From: a bacterium
Lineage (GTDB): Bacteria; Verrucomicrobiota; Kiritimatiellia; CAIKKV01; CAIYGI01
DNA length: 36,482 nucleotides
Assembly (NCBI GenBank): GCA_025360745.1
Contig: JANYBP010000123.1
Location: 1-36,482, forward strand
Reading direction: 5' to 3'
The translations under genes were made by a program, and so were the position numbers. Of the stretch, positions 8,064 through 15,655 are shown piece by piece; within the stretch, counting starts at the first letter, position 1; every line of letters starts with the position of its first letter. Below the pieces are notes generated by a model, which was not told where the DNA came from, searched no databases, and saw nothing but the letters and a program-made list of their open reading frames with translations.

Positions 8064-9407
8064 ATGGAAAAAGAAAAGCTAAAAGGGGCCATCTTCAAAA
8101 TATGGCTGTCGTTCTTCGTCAGCATCGCGATCGCGGTCGTGGCCGGCCTGGTGGCGGTGTTCTTCCCGCAAACCTGGACCATGGGCGGGGGCATTACCAT
8201 CGTCGGTTTGATCGCGATACTGGCGGTGATCTGGAATATCGCCAGTCTGTGTACCTTGCTGACCGGCGCCTTTTTGAGAAAGAAAGGCCGTCCCGACTCC
8301 GAGACGGTCATGATCGGGCAGCTTTACCGTCTGCTCTCGATTCTCGTGATCATCCTGACCATCGCCTATGGCTTCGGGAAACTGAACGCATTTGGCTCGC
8401 TCTTCTCCATGTTCGGGGGCATGCTGCTGGGCTGGTCGCTGCAGGCGCCGGTCAGCGGCTTCGCCGCCTGGCTGCTGATCAACATCAGGCGTCCCTTCCG
8501 GCCCGGCGACCGGATCCAGTTCCCCGGCATCGGCTTGACGGGCGACGTGAAGGAAATCGGCGCCATGTATGTCGTGCTCGACCAGGTGGGCGGCACGGTG
8601 GGCAGCGAAGAAGCTGTCGGCCGCTACATCCTGGTTCCCAGCGCCATGCTCTTCAGCCAGGTGGTTATCAACTTCACCGTGCGGCAGGAAGCCGCCTACA
8701 TGCTGGACGAAGTCGTGGTGCGTATCACCTACAATTCCGACATGCAGAAGGCCGAGAGCATTTTGCTCAACGCGGCGCAGTTGATCACCGGCGACATCAT
8801 CAAGGCGACCGGCATCCAGCCCTATATCCGTTCCGACATGTACGATTACGGCCTGTACCTGCGCCTGCGCTACCAGACCCATGTCCAGGACCGTCCCCGC
8901 ATCGCCTACGAGATCAACAAGGAGATCGTCAGAGAGATCCAGCGCACCCCGGCCGTGGATCTGGCCATTCCCTTCATCTACTCCTACCGCGCCGGCGTGG
9001 CCGAGATGGATCGCAAGGAAGATGACGCCACGGCCCACAATAATGTGGACCCCCAGCTGATCCGGCAGGTGGAGATCGCCAAGATTCGCGATACCGCCAG
9101 GAACGTCGATCCGCGCGATGTGGCGCAACTGCGCCGCAGCATCGCGCTGGCCGGCATGCTGCATCCGATCGTCTTGCGTTCGGTGCCGGGTAAGGACACC
9201 TACGAGATCCTGGCCGGCCAGCTCCGCTTTGCGGCCTGCAAGGAACTGGGCTGGCGCACCATTCCGGCGGTCGTCCGCTACGGTTCGGAGAACGACAGAT
9301 TCGATGGCATGGCGGATCGGCGTCGTGAACCCGCGTCCCAGGACGGGACCGCCGCGCTCGCGCCGCCTTTTTCCGGGCCGGCAACTTCCTCGTCAAACCA
9401 ACCCTAG
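8064..9407 (+). CDS. MscS-type mechanosensitive channel fused to a ParB-like domain
   Basis: About 447 residues. The N-terminal half has membrane segments near 11-35, 43-70 and 88-106, then the MscS pore helix and beta domain (FGGMLLGWSLQAPVSGFAAW at 117-136, RPFRPGDRIQFPGI, then a conserved upper-chamber region to about 310). Residues 338-406 are unlike any channel: they match the ParB/Srx fold with a VDPRDVAQLRRSI helix, GMLHPIVLR and GQLRFAACKELGWRTIPAVV. No helix-turn-helix follows; the last 40 residues look disordered. The start at 8064 follows GCGAGG; an in-frame TTG at 8058 is better spaced and also possible. The channel part predicts inner-membrane location with the ParB-like domain in the cytoplasm. 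The domain may bind or hydrolyse a nucleotide and gate or report on the channel; this is inference. Confidence 0.85.
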   Translation: MEKEKLKGAIFKIWLSFFVSIAIAVVAGLVAVFFPQTWTMGGGITIVGLIAILAVIWNIASLCTLLTGAFLRKKGRPDSETVMIGQLYRLLSILVIILTIAYGFGKLNAFGSLFSMFGGMLLGWSLQAPVSGFAAWLLINIRRPFRPGDRIQFPGIGLTGDVKEIGAMYVVLDQVGGTVGSEEAVGRYILVPSAMLFSQVVINFTVRQEAAYMLDEVVVRITYNSDMQKAESILLNAAQLITGDIIKATGIQPYIRSDMYDYGLYLRLRYQTHVQDRPRIAYEINKEIVREIQRTPAVDLAIPFIYSYRAGVAEMDRKEDDATAHNNVDPQLIRQVEIAKIRDTARNVDPRDVAQLRRSIALAGMLHPIVLRSVPGKDTYEILAGQLRFAACKELGWRTIPAVVRYGSENDRFDGMADRRREPASQDGTAALAPPFSGPATSSSNQP

Positions 9408-9417
9408 TCCCTGGCCG

Positions 9418-10446
9418 ATGGAAACGGAAAACATGCCGCCGGAAAAGCCAGATCGGGATTTGCTGATTGCCCTGCAGCGCGGGGTGCCGCTGGAGCGCCG
9501 TCCCTGGGCGGCGCTGGCACGGACACTGGGACTGACGGAAGCCGGCGTGCTGCGGACGGTGCGGGAACTGTTCGAAAGCGGCGTGGCGCGGCGTTTCGGC
9601 GCGGTCTTCGACGCGCAGAGTCTGGGCTATCGCAGCACACTCTGCGCGGCCGATGTTCCGGAGAGCGCACTGGAGGCGGCGGTCGCCCGCATTACGCCCC
9701 ATCCGGGCATTACCCACTGTTACCAGCGCGACGGCCATCCCAACCTCTGGTTCACGCTGACGGCGCCCGACGGGGAACTCGATGGCGAACTGGCGCGAGT
9801 GGCCGGGACGCTGGGCGGCTATGCGGTACTGAACCTTCCGGCGCTGCGTAAGTTCAAGGTCGAGGCCGTGTTCGGACAAAGCGAGGATGGTCCCCTGCGG
9901 CCGCGCGGCCCGGTTTCGGCGCCGACCGGACTTCCCGCGGCGCCGCTGGCGGAGCGTGAGCGCGAAGTCGTGCGGCGCCTGCAGGCGAACATCGCCGTCA
10001 CCGAAGACCCCTTTGGCCGGCTGGCCTCCGAACTCGGGTATGCTCCCGGCGATCTGCTCGCGCTGCTCAAAGGCTGGGAGACGGCCGGGGTGATCCGGCG
10101 CATCGCTTTCGTCATGCGCCACCGTCAACTGGGCTTCCTGGCCAACAGCATGTGCGTCTGGAGCGTCCCCGCCGTCCGGATCGAAGCCGCCGGCGTCTCC
10201 ATGGCGCGGAGTCCGCATGTGACCCATTGTTACGAGCGCCCGGCCTTTCCATCGTTCCCGTACAACCTGTATGCCATGATTCACGCGAAAACGCGCGAGC
10301 AGGCCGTCGGCATTTTCGAGCGTCTTGGCCTGGACGCCGGACTTTCCGGGGGCCGTATGCTTTGGTCGGTGCGCGAGTTCAAAAAAACCAGTCCCGTATT
10401 CTTTTGCGAGCCGCCGCCGGCGCTCGGAAAGTCGGTATCCATATGA
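9418..10446 (+). CDS. ahbAB: Fused AhbA-AhbB siroheme decarboxylase
   Basis: About 342 residues made of two AsnC/Lrp-like modules. Residues 1-165 resemble AhbA (winged helix near RPWAALARTLGLTEAGVLR, then THCYQRDGHPNLWFTL). Residues 180-342 resemble AhbB (second winged helix, MRHRQLGFLANSMCVWSV, THCYERPAFPSFPYNLYAMI, VREFKKTSPVFF). AhbA and AhbB normally form a heterodimer that decarboxylates siroheme to 12,18-didecarboxysiroheme, the substrate of AhbC; here both subunits are one chain. A second in-frame ATG at 9433 could be the true start. It overlaps cbiK by four bases. The nitrite-reductase homologs NirDL/NirGH are the main alternative, but there are no nir genes here. Confidence 0.9.
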   Translation: METENMPPEKPDRDLLIALQRGVPLERRPWAALARTLGLTEAGVLRTVRELFESGVARRFGAVFDAQSLGYRSTLCAADVPESALEAAVARITPHPGITHCYQRDGHPNLWFTLTAPDGELDGELARVAGTLGGYAVLNLPALRKFKVEAVFGQSEDGPLRPRGPVSAPTGLPAAPLAEREREVVRRLQANIAVTEDPFGRLASELGYAPGDLLALLKGWETAGVIRRIAFVMRHRQLGFLANSMCVWSVPAVRIEAAGVSMARSPHVTHCYERPAFPSFPYNLYAMIHAKTREQAVGIFERLGLDAGLSGGRMLWSVREFKKTSPVFFCEPPPALGKSVSI

Positions 10447-11285
10447 GTGTGCGCCAGGGCATTCTTTTTGCCGTGCCGGGCACGACCTGCCGGGAGGCGA
10501 TGCTGGGATACGATCAGATTGCCGCCGCCGCCGCGCTGCGTTTTCCCGGCGTGGAACAGAGGTGGACCTACACGTCGGACGGAATCCGGCGCAAACTTGC
10601 CGCGCAGGGCGCCCCCGTGAAAGATCCCGGCGCGGCCTTGGCCGCCATGCGGGACGAAGGCTTCACCCATGTGGCCGTGTTGTCGTTGCACCTGTCGGAC
10701 GGAATGGAGTATGGCGAACTGACCGCCACGGTGGATGCCTTTGCCCGCCAGCCGGGCACGCCGGTCAAGGCGGCGGTGGGCCATGCGCTGTTAACCTCCA
10801 AGACGGACTGGCGGCGCGCGCTCGCGGCCCTGCTCGCGGAACTGCCGGATACGCCGGGCGAGAAGGATCGCATCATCCTGGTCGCACACGGCAGCCGTGA
10901 CCTACAGGCGAAGAAAACGCTCGCGGCGGCGGTGCAACAATGCCGGGAGTTCGATCCCCGGCTGCTTCTTGGCATGATGCTCGGCACACCCGGACTCGAT
11001 GAGGTGGTGCGGGAGTGCCGGGACGCGGAGGTCACAAAGGTCTGGCTGCTGCCCTGCATGGTGGTGGCCGGCGTTTCGGCCCGCGAGGAGATCGCCGGAC
11101 TGGGCGAAATGTCGTGGGCGACCGTTCTGGAACAGGCCGGCATCGCGCCCATACCTGTGATCAAGGGTTTGGGCGAGATTCCCGGTGTGGTCGCCATCTG
11201 GATGGATGGCGTCGAACGCATGCTGGCGGAGTTGACGGCGGCGCCGGCCCCGACGAAGGTGAAGCGATGCGTAAAAAAAACGTGA
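10443..11285 (+). CDS. cbiK: CbiK-like sirohydrochlorin chelatase with altered metal site
   Basis: A 280-residue class II chelatase of the CbiK family, expected to insert Fe2+ into sirohydrochlorin to make siroheme for AhbAB. Family marks are RWTYTSDGIRRKL, HVAVLSLHLSDGMEYGEL and VAHGSR with the first metal-binding His at 149. Known CbiK enzymes also use a Glu in a GTVEG motif and a second His in VAGDHA. Here the aligned sequences read GMMLG (Leu 180 in place of Glu) and VAGVSA (Ser 212 in place of His). There is no signal peptide, so it is cytoplasmic. The start overlaps the ahbAB stop and the end overlaps the next gene by 19 bases. The context strongly supports the role, but the altered site means another residue, or another chelatase, may do the chemistry. 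Confidence 0.85.
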   Translation: MSVRQGILFAVPGTTCREAMLGYDQIAAAAALRFPGVEQRWTYTSDGIRRKLAAQGAPVKDPGAALAAMRDEGFTHVAVLSLHLSDGMEYGELTATVDAFARQPGTPVKAAVGHALLTSKTDWRRALAALLAELPDTPGEKDRIILVAHGSRDLQAKKTLAAAVQQCREFDPRLLLGMMLGTPGLDEVVRECRDAEVTKVWLLPCMVVAGVSAREEIAGLGEMSWATVLEQAGIAPIPVIKGLGEIPGVVAIWMDGVERMLAELTAAPAPTKVKRCVKKT

Positions 11286-11782
11286 TACGCCCGATTCTGC
11301 CGCTCTGTCTGTTGGTGGCAGGCAAGCCTTGTCTGGTTGTGGGCGGCGGCCAGATCGCGGCCCGCAAGGTCGGCCATCTGCTGGATGCGGAAGCCGCCGT
11401 GACCGTGGTCAGTCCGGAGTCGTCCGCGGCGATCGAGTCGCTCGCCAAGTCCGGAAAAATCCGCCTGCTCGCGCGCGATTTTTCGGAGGCCGATCCGCGG
11501 GGCCAGTGCCTGGTCTTTGCGGTGACCGACAACGAAGCGGTGAATTTGCAGGTGATCGAATCCTGCCGCAAGCTGGGCGTGCTGTGCGGCGCCGCGGACG
11601 CCAACTGGCCGCGCGGCGATTTTCTTACGCCGGCGATTTGCCGGAAAGGCGGAGTGGTGGTTACGGTGTCGACGGGCGGCCGTTCGTGCCTGCAGGCGCG
11701 CATCGTGAAAGACAAGATCGCCGCCCTGCTTTCAAGCATGGCGGACGAAACAAGCGGGGATGACCAGGATGACGACGGATAA
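11267..11782 (+). CDS. Precorrin-2 dehydrogenase (SirC/Met8-type)
   Basis: A 171-residue protein like the N-terminal part of siroheme synthase CysG. It has an NAD-binding GGGQIAARKVGHLL motif, VTVVSP at the end of the second strand, AVTDNEAVN with the aspartate expected in this family, and the VVTVSTGGRS motif. It should oxidise precorrin-2 to sirohydrochlorin, the substrate of the CbiK-like chelatase encoded just before it. It lacks the methyltransferase and chelatase parts of CysG; those activities are in the flanking genes. It starts inside cbiK and ends inside the hemC-cobA-hemD gene, so the operon is tightly coupled. Confidence 0.9.
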   Translation: MRKKNVIRPILPLCLLVAGKPCLVVGGGQIAARKVGHLLDAEAAVTVVSPESSAAIESLAKSGKIRLLARDFSEADPRGQCLVFAVTDNEAVNLQVIESCRKLGVLCGAADANWPRGDFLTPAICRKGGVVVTVSTGGRSCLQARIVKDKIAALLSSMADETSGDDQDDDG

Positions 11783-13883
11783 GCCGCGCTTTAAAGCCGG
11801 GACACGCGGCAGCAAACTTGCCCGGCTCCAGACCCGTGCCGCCCTGGACCGGCTCGAAGGCTGCTTTCCGGGCTGTGTCTTCGAAGCAGTGCCGGTTTCG
11901 TCGCCGGGCGATCGCGATCTGGCCACCGACCTGCGTCAAAGTCCGCCGGACTTTTTCACGCGGGATCTGGATCAACTGGTGTTAAGCGGCGAACTGGACT
12001 GCGCCATTCACAGCGCCAAGGATCTTCCCGATCCCGTCGCCGCGGGCCTGGACTGGTTCTGGCTGCCGTGGCGGGAGGATGCGCGCGACGTGCTGATCCG
12101 GCCAAAGGGGAAAAGCGCGGACAGCATGCCGCCGGACGGTATCATTGGCGTCAGCAGCGAACGCCGCGAAGCCTACTGCCGCGCCCGCTTTCCCAAGGCC
12201 CGGCAAAGCCCGATCCGCGGCACGATTGAGGAGCGGCTGCGGCAATTGGATCGCGGCGACTTCGATCTGCTCGTCATGGCCGGCGCAGCCATGAACCGGC
12301 TTGGACTGCAGGCGCGCATTACCGAATGGATTCCCGAAACGGAGTTGATCCCGCCGGAGGGGCAGGGGGCGCTGGCCATGACCTGCCGGGCCGGCGACGA
12401 GCGGTTTCTGCGCTTGCGGCGACTGTTCGTCAAATCCGTGACCTTCGCCGCCGCCGGCGTGGGTTCGGCGGGCGCCTGCACGCTGGAATGTCTGCATGCG
12501 CTGCAACGCTGCGATATCTGCCTTCACGACACGCTGCTCGGCCATGACCTGATCGGCATGCTGCCATCCTCCGTGCGCTGCATCGACGTCGGCAAGCGCT
12601 GCGGACAACACAGCATGCCCCAGGACGAAACCACCTATCTGATCACCCGCTTTGCGCGGCGCGGTTTGAAGGTCGTGCGGCTCAAGGGCGGCGATCCGGG
12701 CGTCTTCGGACGCTTGGCCGAGGAAGTCGAGGCGCTTGACGCCCTGGCGCTGCCCTACCGCGTCATGCCCGGGGTCAGCAGCCTGAGCGCAGCCACCTCG
12801 ACCACCGGCATGTTGCTGACCCGGCGCGGCGTCTCGCGCGGCTTTGCAGTCATGACGCCCCGCAAGGAAGGCGGCGGAACCGGCTCCGTTGCGGCCGATG
12901 TGCGTCTGAAACTGCCGATCGTTTTTTTCATGGCTCTGGCCGTGGCGGACGAAATCGCCCGGCAGTTGATCGCGGACGGCATCTCCCCGAAAACCCCGGC
13001 GGCGGTCGTCTTCGGGGCCGGCAGCGATCAGTCGCGCATTCTGACGGGAACGCTGGACGATATCGCCGCGCGCATCAAGCAGGCCGACTGCGAGTTGCCC
13101 GGACTGTTGATCGTCGGCGATGCGGCCAGCTACCGCTATTCGAACTGGGGCGCCCTGCAGGGCCGGCGCGTGCTGCTGACCGCCAGCCAGGCGCTGCAGG
13201 ACAAGGCCGCCGATCTGGTATACGACTATGGCGGAATTCCTGTCTGCCGTCCGTTGATCGAACTTAAAACAACGACCGAAGCCCTCGCCAGGATACGCCA
13301 AATCGGCGGTTATGACTGGGTGGTGCTGACCTCGCCATCCGCGGTGCGTTGTTTCGGCGAATTGCTGAAAAGCGCCTGGGTCGATTTGCGTTCGGTGCCC
13401 AAACTGGTGACTTGCGGCGGCGGCACATCGAAGGAACTCTGGAAACTGGGCCTTTGCGCCAACATCGAACCCGCCGCCGATTTCAGCGCCGACAGCCTCT
13501 TGAAAACCGTCGCGCCGCTCGTACAGCCGGGCCTGCGCATCCTGCGATTGCGTTCCGACAAGGCCGGGCCCGAACTGGCCCAGTCCCTGCGCGGCCTGGG
13601 CGCCAGCGTGGACGATTGCCTGCTCTACCGCAACCTGCCGGTCGCGCATGCCGAAAAGCCCGATTTTGACGTGGCCTGTTTCGCCAGCGCTTCCGCCGTC
13701 GAAGCCTATGACCGGCAATGGGGCGCCGCCTCGCTCAAGGGCGTGCTGGTCGTCGCGATCGGCAAGCCGACCCTGACCGCCTTGAAGAAGTGCGGCATTG
13801 CGGCCGGCCTGGTGCCGCCCGAGGCCACGGTCGAATCCAGCATCGAAGCGCTGGCAATGCATTTTGTCCGGCAAGGTTTATGA
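11760..13883 (+). CDS. HemC-CobA-HemD triple fusion
   Basis: A 707-residue protein joining three consecutive activities. Residues 10-222 are porphobilinogen deaminase domains 1 and 2: GTRGSKLARLQT, the catalytic Asp in AIHSAKDLP, VSSERREA, RGTIEERLRQLD and PPEGQGALAM. HemC domain 3, which normally carries the cysteine holding the dipyrromethane cofactor, is absent. Residues 226-462 are uroporphyrinogen III methyltransferase (IDVGKRCGQHSMPQ, RLKGGDPGVFGR, PGVSSLSAA), with a degenerate first motif (GVGSAGA for GAGPGDP). Residues 467-703 are uroporphyrinogen III synthase (GRRVLLTAS, YDWVVLTSPSAVRCF, LRLRSD, and a C-terminal AIGKPTLTALKKCGI). Together they convert porphobilinogen to precorrin-2. 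The true start may be the second ATG at 11769, better spaced from GGGG. It overlaps the previous and following frames. Confidence 0.93.
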   Translation: MTRMTTDKPRFKAGTRGSKLARLQTRAALDRLEGCFPGCVFEAVPVSSPGDRDLATDLRQSPPDFFTRDLDQLVLSGELDCAIHSAKDLPDPVAAGLDWFWLPWREDARDVLIRPKGKSADSMPPDGIIGVSSERREAYCRARFPKARQSPIRGTIEERLRQLDRGDFDLLVMAGAAMNRLGLQARITEWIPETELIPPEGQGALAMTCRAGDERFLRLRRLFVKSVTFAAAGVGSAGACTLECLHALQRCDICLHDTLLGHDLIGMLPSSVRCIDVGKRCGQHSMPQDETTYLITRFARRGLKVVRLKGGDPGVFGRLAEEVEALDALALPYRVMPGVSSLSAATSTTGMLLTRRGVSRGFAVMTPRKEGGGTGSVAADVRLKLPIVFFMALAVADEIARQLIADGISPKTPAAVVFGAGSDQSRILTGTLDDIAARIKQADCELPGLLIVGDAASYRYSNWGALQGRRVLLTASQALQDKAADLVYDYGGIPVCRPLIELKTTTEALARIRQIGGYDWVVLTSPSAVRCFGELLKSAWVDLRSVPKLVTCGGGTSKELWKLGLCANIEPAADFSADSLLKTVAPLVQPGLRILRLRSDKAGPELAQSLRGLGASVDDCLLYRNLPVAHAEKPDFDVACFASASAVEAYDRQWGAASLKGVLVVAIGKPTLTALKKCGIAAGLVPPEATVESSIEALAMHFVRQGL

Positions 13884-14161
13884 ATGCTATGATAAAAAAT
13901 CGGAAAACAACCCGTAGCGACTCCGCTTGTGTTGCGGTGCGCGAGGATGGTTTGGGATGGGTGGACCATCCGCCTAAAACCGTCGGGAAAATTCAGCCGC
14001 TTTCCCCGGCTGCCGCTTTGCAATGGAATAGTTCTATGCTGCGACTTAGTCCTCTTTATGGACGGTGGTTTCCCAAGGGCGTTTTCAAGTTCAAGACATG
14101 GGAGGAGGAAGAGGCGTGGACGAAAATGCAGATCGCGAAAGCGAACTTGCGCCTGAAGTAG
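13880..14161 (+). CDS. Small protein partnering a decayed nucleotidyltransferase
   Basis: A 93-residue frame starting in the stop codon of the triple fusion. Its C-terminal half (RWFPKGVFKFKTWEEEEAWT) looks like the small partner often found directly upstream of minimal nucleotidyltransferases, with the pattern P-x-G-V-x-[KR]-[FY]-[KR]-[ST]-x-E-E. It overlaps the start of the nucleotidyltransferase remnant. The N-terminal part shows no domain. If the partner pair was a toxin-antitoxin module, this piece may be a leftover; whether it is still made is unknown. Confidence 0.45.
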   Translation: MNAMIKNRKTTRSDSACVAVREDGLGWVDHPPKTVGKIQPLSPAAALQWNSSMLRLSPLYGRWFPKGVFKFKTWEEEEAWTKMQIAKANLRLK

Positions 14162-14410
14162 GCGTGCCTGAATTGGTCGCATTATGCCGGCTTCTCCACG
14201 GTGCAGGCGTAAACTATCTGGTATATGTTGGACTGGCCTGGCGCTTGGAGCCGACGCCGGATTGTGATCGTGGACGGCGTCGAAATTCCCTTTCTGTCCC
14301 GGTCTGATTTGATTAAGAGCAAGCAAACGTATCGTCAGAAAGATCGGTGGGATGCGGAAATCTTGCAGGCGATGAATGGTCCAGAACCTGGTCGCATCTC
14401 GCCTTTATAG
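14116..14410 (+). pseudogene. Nucleotidyltransferase remnant (AbiEii/DUF1814-like), internally deleted and frameshifted
   Basis: A GTG at 14116 with GGAGGAGG upstream opens a frame reading ELVALCRLLHGAGVNYLVY, the usual start of small nucleotidyltransferases just before the GG-x-A motif. The frame then breaks. From about 14250, in the next frame, the typical end of the same family appears: VDGVEIPFLSRSDLIKSKQT followed by KDRWDAEIL. The catalytic middle (GS and DxD motifs) is missing, so this is a deleted, frameshifted remnant ending with TAG at 14408. Together with the small upstream gene it looks like a dead toxin-antitoxin type insertion in the heme cluster. Confidence 0.7.
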
Positions 14411-14412
14411 CG

Positions 14413-14418
14413 TATAAT
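14413..14418 (+). promoter_or_regulatory. Candidate -10 box for hemB
   Basis: A perfect TATAAT lies 28 bases before the hemB start, right after the stop of the nucleotidyltransferase remnant. The -35 region at 14389-14395 is poor. A local promoter would make sense because the decayed insertion separates hemB from the upstream operon. Confidence 0.35.
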
Positions 14419-14445
14419 GAAAAGCTCGGAAACGAGGAATGCCAA

Positions 14446-15438
14446 ATGAACAATTATCCTGAAGTTCGCTTGCGGCGCTTGCGGCGCACGCCCGCGCTGC
14501 GGCGCATGTTCGACATGCCGGCGCCGGGGCCCGAGAAGTTTATGTGGCCTGTGTTCGTCAAGGCCGGCACGGGGGTGCGGGAACCGATCGACGCCATGCC
14601 CGGACAAAGCCGGATGAGCGCCGATGTCCTGATCGAAGAGCTGGAGCGCGTGGTGGACATGGGCATCGGGAGCATCCTCGTCTTCGGTCTGGTTGACGGC
14701 GCGAGCAAGGACGGCTCCGGCAGCGCGGCCTATGACGAGCGCGGCGCCGTGCAGCAGGCGATCAGGAAGATCCGGAAAAAATATCCGGACCTGGTGATCG
14801 CCTCGGATGTATGCGTGTGCGCCTACACCTCCCACGGCCACTGCGGCCCTTTGACGAAATCCGGCGAGGTCGACAACGACGCCTCCAACGCCGTGCTGGC
14901 GAAGATGGCGGTTTCGCATGCGGCGGCAGGCGCCGACATGGTGGCGCCCAGCGCCATGATGGACGGCCAGGTTTCCGCCATCCGCAAGGCGCTCGATGCG
15001 CGGGGATTTCAACAGACAGTGCTGATGAGTTATTCGACCAAGTTCGCTTCGGGCATGTACGGTCCGTTCCGGGAGGCGGAGGAGTCGGCGCCGCAGAAGG
15101 GCGACCGCCGGGGTTACCAGGCCTCCTTCGCCAACCCGCGCCAGGCTTTGCGCGAGTCCCGGCTCGATGAAGCGGAAGGCGCCGATATCCTGATGCTGAA
15201 GCCATCGCTGTTCTACCTCGACATCCTCGCCCGCCTGCGCGACCGCACGGACCTGCCGATCGCCGTCTATAACGTCAGCGGCGAATATGCCATGCTGATC
15301 GCCGCCGCGGAACGCGGCTGGGGCGATTTGAGCGCCATGGTTCGCGAGTCCACCATCGCGCTCACCCGCGCCGGCGCCGATCTGATCATCTCCTACTGGG
15401 CGAACCGTTATGATGAGGTGATAGGGGGAAGGCGCTAG
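14446..15438 (+). CDS. hemB: Delta-aminolevulinic acid dehydratase (porphobilinogen synthase)
   Basis: A 330-residue enzyme condensing two 5-aminolevulinate molecules to porphobilinogen. Signatures: RRLRRTPALRRMFDMP, FVKAGTGVREPIDAMPGQSR, the zinc-type cysteine site DVCVCAYTSHGHCG, the first Schiff-base lysine in MSYSTKFASGMYGPFREA and the second in LMLKPSLFYLDIL, then YNVSGEYAML. Three cysteines in the metal site suggest zinc dependence. The start at 14446 is set by GAGGAA upstream. It supplies the triple-fusion protein encoded 0.6 kb upstream. Confidence 0.97.
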   Translation: MNNYPEVRLRRLRRTPALRRMFDMPAPGPEKFMWPVFVKAGTGVREPIDAMPGQSRMSADVLIEELERVVDMGIGSILVFGLVDGASKDGSGSAAYDERGAVQQAIRKIRKKYPDLVIASDVCVCAYTSHGHCGPLTKSGEVDNDASNAVLAKMAVSHAAAGADMVAPSAMMDGQVSAIRKALDARGFQQTVLMSYSTKFASGMYGPFREAEESAPQKGDRRGYQASFANPRQALRESRLDEAEGADILMLKPSLFYLDILARLRDRTDLPIAVYNVSGEYAMLIAAAERGWGDLSAMVRESTIALTRAGADLIISYWANRYDEVIGGRR

Positions 15439-15655
15439 GTGTGAGGTGGAAGGTTGAAGGTGGAAGAATGGGTCAACTCGGATCTTTTTTAAGTCTGTTA
15501 GAAACTGAATGAGTTGCACATAGAGCCAAAATTGAATCAGTTGTCTGAAATTTCCCGGTAATTTTAGGAGTCATTCCAATGGCAAAGCACAACCACCCGC
15601 CACCTTCCACCCTCCACCATCCACCCTCCACCTCGCGCCTCCCACCTGCCTCCTC
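15435..15655. repeat. Inverted heptamer arrays flanking the hemB-hemL junction
   Basis: Left array (about 15437-15469) is imperfect AGGTGGA heptamers on the plus strand; right array (about 15596-15655) is the same type inverted (CCACCTT, CCACCCT, CCACCAT). Between them are about 126 AT-richer bases holding the hemL ribosome site and start. The right array lies inside hemL and encodes a Pro/Ser/His-rich N-terminus. The left array begins at the hemB stop codon. Confidence 0.8.

Noticed and set aside
11982..13874. A 630-residue open frame antisense to the hemC-cobA-hemD gene
   Set aside because: It is a GC-skew shadow: composition is Gln/His/Gly/Ala-rich with no domain, while the plus strand encodes three clear enzymes.
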